Shown here piece after piece: positions 61,188 through 64,000 of a stretch of 64,000 nucleotides of DNA (its first letter is position 1; every line of letters begins with the position of its first letter). A program made the translations under genes and the position numbers. Source of the DNA: an uncultured Bacteroidales bacterium. Its GTDB lineage: Bacteria; Bacteroidota; Bacteroidia; Bacteroidales; WCHB1-69. The DNA is taken from the NCBI GenBank assembly GCA_946407715.1, contig CAMJPH010000002.1, forward strand, positions 12,409 through 76,408, written 5' to 3'. The notes beneath the pieces are model-generated. The model was given only the letters and a program-made list of their open reading frames with translations, was not told where the DNA came from and did no database searches.

Positions 61188-61215
61188 ATTTTTATGTTTT
61201 GAATTTTCCAAGCGG

Positions 61216-61223
61216 CAAAGATA
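61216..61223 (-). promoter_or_regulatory. Candidate -7 element upstream of the cysteine-desulfurase-like gene
   Basis: TATCTTTG on the minus strand, 29 bases before the ATG at 61187. No TTTG at the expected -33 distance. Confidence 0.4.
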
Positions 61224-61232
61224 CACTTTTTT

Positions 61233-61265
61233 TGGACTTGAGACTTGAGACTTAGGATTTTGGAG
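61233..61265. repeat. Short GAGACTT repeats
   Basis: GGACTTGAGACTTGAGACTTAGGATTTTGG-type sequence lies 18 bases after the stop of the pseudouridine synthase gene. Its last 20 bases match 54901-54920. Confidence 0.75.
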
Positions 61266-61283
61266 ATGAGACACTTCCGTCCA

Positions 61284-62006
61284 TTATTCGTCAGCATGGT
61301 TGCCTTCCAAGATTTTTTGGAATAACGGATTAAAAAGAGGAGCTTCGACGAGAATTTGGTTGCGGGTCACGGGGTGGTCGAAGTAGAGCCGGCGGGCATG
61401 CAGGCAGATGGAGGCGTCGAGCTCGGGACGTTTGGCACCGTACTTGATGTCCCCTTTGATGGGGTGTCCGATGTGCGAGAGTTGCGCGCGGATCTGATGA
61501 TGGCGGCCTGTATGCAGTTCCACTTCCAAGAGTGAATAGCGATCCGAATGCGCCAGCAAGGTGTAGTCCAGTTCGGCATATTTCCAGCCTTCTTTCTCTG
61601 TGTCAGAAATATACGATTTGTTCTTCTCCGCATTCTTGAACATATAGTTCACCAATTTCCGTTGCGGAATCTCCGGAATGCCTTCCACAATCGCCCAATA
61701 GAACTTATGCATCTCATGCGCCTTCAACAGTTTGTTCATGCGGTCGAGAGCCTTGGAGGTGCGCGCGAAAGCAATCGCGCCACTCACCGGTCGGTCGATA
61801 CGATGGATGAGGCCGCAGAAGACGTTGCCTTCCTTCTGCTTCTGCACGCGGATATAGTCGCGAACTTTCTCCACCAGCGGTTCCGCACCCGTGTCATCAC
61901 CCTGCGCCAGTTCCCCGGGCAGCTTGTTCATGATAACCAGATGGTTATCTTCGTAGAGAATGCGTTTGGTGAATTCCTCTCGGGTTTCAGTATTGTTCTG
62001 ACTCAT
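61284..62006 (-). CDS. RluA-family pseudouridine synthase
   Basis: A 240-residue pseudouridine synthase. The catalytic motif is [19 protein letters not shown] (about 65-83) with the key Asp, and [25 protein letters not shown] (about 167-191) follows. No S4 domain is present, as in the shorter TruC/RluA types. It modifies uridines in rRNA or tRNA. It overlaps the panB 3' end by 20 bases, so the two are co-transcribed. Confidence 0.92.
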   Translation of the reverse strand: MSQNNTETREEFTKRILYEDNHLVIMNKLPGELAQGDDTGAEPLVEKVRDYIRVQKQKEGNVFCGLIHRIDRPVSGAIAFARTSKALDRMNKLLKAHEMHKFYWAIVEGIPEIPQRKLVNYMFKNAEKNKSYISDTEKEGWKYAELDYTLLAHSDRYSLLEVELHTGRHHQIRAQLSHIGHPIKGDIKYGAKRPELDASICLHARRLYFDHPVTRNQILVEAPLFNPLFQKILEGNHADE

Positions 62007-62808
62007 TCGGGAAAGTGTTTTCTTTCACATCAGAAATATAATGCTCGATGGCACCCACAATCTCCTCGCTCAGATTGAGATAGCGGCGCAGGAAACGCGG
62101 AGTGAACTGCTGCGTGATGCCCATCATATCGTGGAAAACGAGCACCTGGCCGGAAGTGTGGCGGCCGGCACCGATACCGATGGTCGGGATTTCCAGACTC
62201 TCCGTCACCTCTTTGGCGAGGGAAGCGGGAATCTTCTCCAACACCAGTCCGAAACAGCCGTGCTCTTGCAACAGCAGCGCGTTTTTGCGAAGCTGTTCTG
62301 CTTCCTCTTCCGAGGTGGCGCGCACCGCGTAAGTACCGAATTTATTGATGGATTGCGGAGTCAAACCGAGGTGACCCATCACGGGGATGCCCGCACTCAG
62401 GATGCGGTCAATGGACTCGATGACCTCTGCCCCACCCTCCAGTTTGATGGCATCGGCGCCGGACTCCTTCATGATGCGGATGGCCGAGTTGAGCGCCTCC
62501 TTGGAGTTGCCCTGGTAGGTGCCGAAAGGCATATCCACCACCACGAGGGCGCGCTTCACGGCACGCACCACCGACGAGGCGTGGTAGATCATCTCGTTGA
62601 GCGTGATGGGAAGCGTGGTCTTGTAACCGGCCATCACATTAGCGGCGGAATCGCCCACCAAAATCACGTCTATCTTGGCCATATCCAGCAACTTGGCGAT
62701 GGAATAGTCATAGGCTGTTAACATCGCGATGCGCTCGCCCTGGGAACGCATCTTCATCAAAGTGTTCGTCGTCACCTTCGTGACATCCGTGGATAAATAC
62801 TGTGACAT
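61987..62808 (-). CDS. panB: Ketopantoate hydroxymethyltransferase
   Basis: A 273-residue PanB, first enzyme of pantothenate synthesis, adding a hydroxymethyl group to 2-ketoisovalerate with methylene-tetrahydrofolate. Motifs: [43 protein letters not shown] and [31 protein letters not shown] carries the metal and substrate contacts. A TATCTTTG box lies 22 bases upstream. Confidence 0.96.
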   Translation of the reverse strand: MSQYLSTDVTKVTTNTLMKMRSQGERIAMLTAYDYSIAKLLDMAKIDVILVGDSAANVMAGYKTTLPITLNEMIYHASSVVRAVKRALVVVDMPFGTYQGNSKEALNSAIRIMKESGADAIKLEGGAEVIESIDRILSAGIPVMGHLGLTPQSINKFGTYAVRATSEEEAEQLRKNALLLQEHGCFGLVLEKIPASLAKEVTESLEIPTIGIGAGRHTSGQVLVFHDMMGITQQFTPRFLRRYLNLSEEIVGAIEHYISDVKENTFPNESEQY

Positions 62809-62829
62809 TTTTCCGAAAAATTATGGCGG

Positions 62830-62837
62830 CAAAGATA
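62830..62837 (-). promoter_or_regulatory. Candidate -7 element upstream of panB
   Basis: TATCTTTG on the minus strand, 22 bases before the panB ATG. The expected upstream TTTG is absent at 19-21 bases. Confidence 0.4.
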
Positions 62838-62877
62838 GTATTTTTTCTATTGGCTGTTGCCAGCAACTATTACCTTC

Positions 62878-62906
62878 ATATAGACTTAGACTATGACTTA
62901 GACTTT
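62878..62906. repeat. Short GACTTA hexamer repeats
   Basis: TAGACTTAGACTATGACTTAGACTTT-type hexamers upstream of panB, same unit as the larger arrays. The next 160 bases to 63069 are GC-rich and contain an inverted repeat GCGACG (62954-62959) / CGTCGC (62968-62973) but no gene that I can see. Confidence 0.75.
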
Positions 62907-63069
62907 CGCGAACATTATTGTCTTAATTTGGGCGTTCCTGCGCGGCTTAGGGGGCGACGATTCCAAGCGTCGCGAACACGCATTAACGAGCCCACGTCGG
63001 AGAACGTTGTCCCCTCCTGCCGCGCCGTCGGGCTATCCGCTCAAATGGTGACAAAACCGGCCACGCCAA

Positions 63070-64000
63070 CTATACCACCGCCTCGAAGATCCGCTTTCCG
63101 TTCCACTCGATCCATTCCGGCTCATTCTCCTCCTTGTTCTTCGAGAAGTCGAACGTGACGAGGTAGCCCTCGTCCTTGCCACGGGTGGCGAGGTACTCCG
63201 ACAGCTGGTCGCGGCCCTTCTGCTCGTACTTGTCGCCGCGCCAGATCTTCAGCTCCACCACGAACTCCTCCTGTCCGTAGGTCACGATAAGGTCCATCCG
63301 GCGGTTGTCGCGGGTCTGCGGCTCCACGTAGTAGAAACCCGTGCCGTTGATAATGGGTTTCAAGAAGCTGAGGAAAATCAACCTTCCCTGCCGCTCGATG
63401 AACTTCCCGTCTTCCTCACGGTACTCCTCGCGCATCAAGTCGTGGAAACGCTGCAGTACAAACTCCATATTCAACCGCCCATCGGTCACATAGTTATAGT
63501 TTATGCGCAGTTTCCCCATATCCGCAATGTTCTGCTCGGCAATGAAATAGTTGTTCAGCACTTCCTCGAAAATGATGTTATGGATGCTCACTTTCCGATT
63601 CGCATCATATTTGATAATGCCGAACATCGTGGCGAAATCTATCACCGGGTTGTTGGGATCGTATGTGATGTTATCACCAAGAATGGAGAGAGAATAGATA
63701 AACCGTTTTAATTCAGGATATTCTTCCAGATTCCTGGTCATACTGGTAAAGAGCGTGTTTTTGTTGAATATGGTGGTTTTCGCTGCTTCCTGCACTCCGT
63801 CCATCGTCCAGTTCCGTCCCAACTCCTCGTCTATCACCTTGCAAAGTTTGCTCACCAAAAACGGATACCCGCTCGTGTATTTGTAAATCTCTTCGCTTAT
63901 CGCCTTGATGTCCATGTCAGTATGCCTGTCGTTTTCGTAATCGCCGAGCATCTGGGCAATCTCCTCGGGGTGGAAGGTCATGTCCACATTGAAATCGGCG
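63070..64000 (-). CDS. AAA-ATPase-like / PD-(D/E)XK nuclease-like protein, partial
   Basis: The frame is open to the right edge (310 codons visible), so the N-terminal P-loop part is missing. What is present matches the C-terminal part of the Bacteroidales AAA-ATPase_like / PDDEXK_9 proteins: helical ATPase lid (IYKYTSGYPFLVSKLCKVIDEE), linker, and a nuclease-like domain with RRMDLIVTYGQEEFVVELKIWRG, where Asp, Glu and Lys form the D-ExK core. These proteins are abundant paralogues of unknown function in gut Bacteroidales. Confidence 0.85.
   Translation of the reverse strand, partial: ADFNVDMTFHPEEIAQMLGDYENDRHTDMDIKAISEEIYKYTSGYPFLVSKLCKVIDEELGRNWTMDGVQEAAKTTIFNKNTLFTSMTRNLEEYPELKRFIYSLSILGDNITYDPNNPVIDFATMFGIIKYDANRKVSIHNIIFEEVLNNYFIAEQNIADMGKLRINYNYVTDGRLNMEFVLQRFHDLMREEYREEDGKFIERQGRLIFLSFLKPIINGTGFYYVEPQTRDNRRMDLIVTYGQEEFVVELKIWRGDKYEQKGRDQLSEYLATRGKDEGYLVTFDFSKNKEENEPEWIEWNGKRIFEAVV

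Noticed and set aside
1..64000. tRNA, rRNA, insertion sequences or integrases
   Set aside because: None seen: no cloverleaf-like gene, transposase or tyrosine recombinase motif found on either strand by eye.

Overview
The window looks like a piece of a Bacteroidales (Bacteroidota) chromosome. The support is a UpxY-type NusG paralogue opening a polysaccharide locus, one promoter with the Bacteroidales TTTG / TAnnTTTG layout, lipoproteins with loose lipoboxes, and families typical of that order (Panacea protein, SurA/PpiC tandem, AAA-ATPase/PD-(D/E)XK protein). Every gene I can support lies on the minus strand, so transcription runs from high to low coordinates. Nothing was searched against a database; family names rest on motifs and recall.

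Right flank (53.4-64 kb, ordinary chromosome): AAA-ATPase/nuclease-like protein cut by the window edge, panB, an RluA-family pseudouridine synthase, a cysteine-desulfurase-like enzyme with a clear terminator, an EamA transporter, a metallophosphoesterase, two SurA/PpiC-type periplasmic chaperones behind a good promoter, dut and a TPR protein.

Main feature (0.8-53.1 kb): one co-directional run of about 50 genes starting with upxY. Its head holds export and regulation (wza, wzc tyrosine kinase, PHP-type phosphatase) and nucleotide-sugar genes: ugd (UDP-glucuronate type), rmlA and rmlB without rmlC/rmlD, and fnlA/B/C for UDP-N-acetyl-L-fucosamine. Further on are a PglC-like phosphoglycosyl transferase, a Wzx flippase and a Wzy-like polymerase. 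I can recognise no GT-A or GT-B glycosyltransferase anywhere in it.

The rest of the locus holds eight ATP-grasp ligase domains (four biotin-carboxylase/CarB-like, four of the sugar-transfer-associated/TupA-like type), three CapA domains (one fused to an ATP-grasp domain), three KASIII-like enzymes, three acyl carrier proteins, a malonyl transacylase, four SDR reductases, an AMP-forming ligase, a split transketolase, three PLP enzymes of sugar-aminotransferase type, a saccharopine-dehydrogenase-like enzyme, two carbohydrate deacetylases and several acyltransferases. My reading is a Wzx/Wzy-exported polymer that is partly peptide-like and carries acyl groups built on dedicated carrier proteins. 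This is inference: each gene is recognisable, the product is not.

A two-gene AAA-ATPase + TOPRIM cassette resembling OLD/PARIS-type phage defence sits inside the locus (25.1-26.8 kb). At the left edge a Panacea-domain protein overlaps a truncated downstream ORF, a toxin-antitoxin-like layout. Several gaps just after stop codons hold short tandem repeats of related hexamers.
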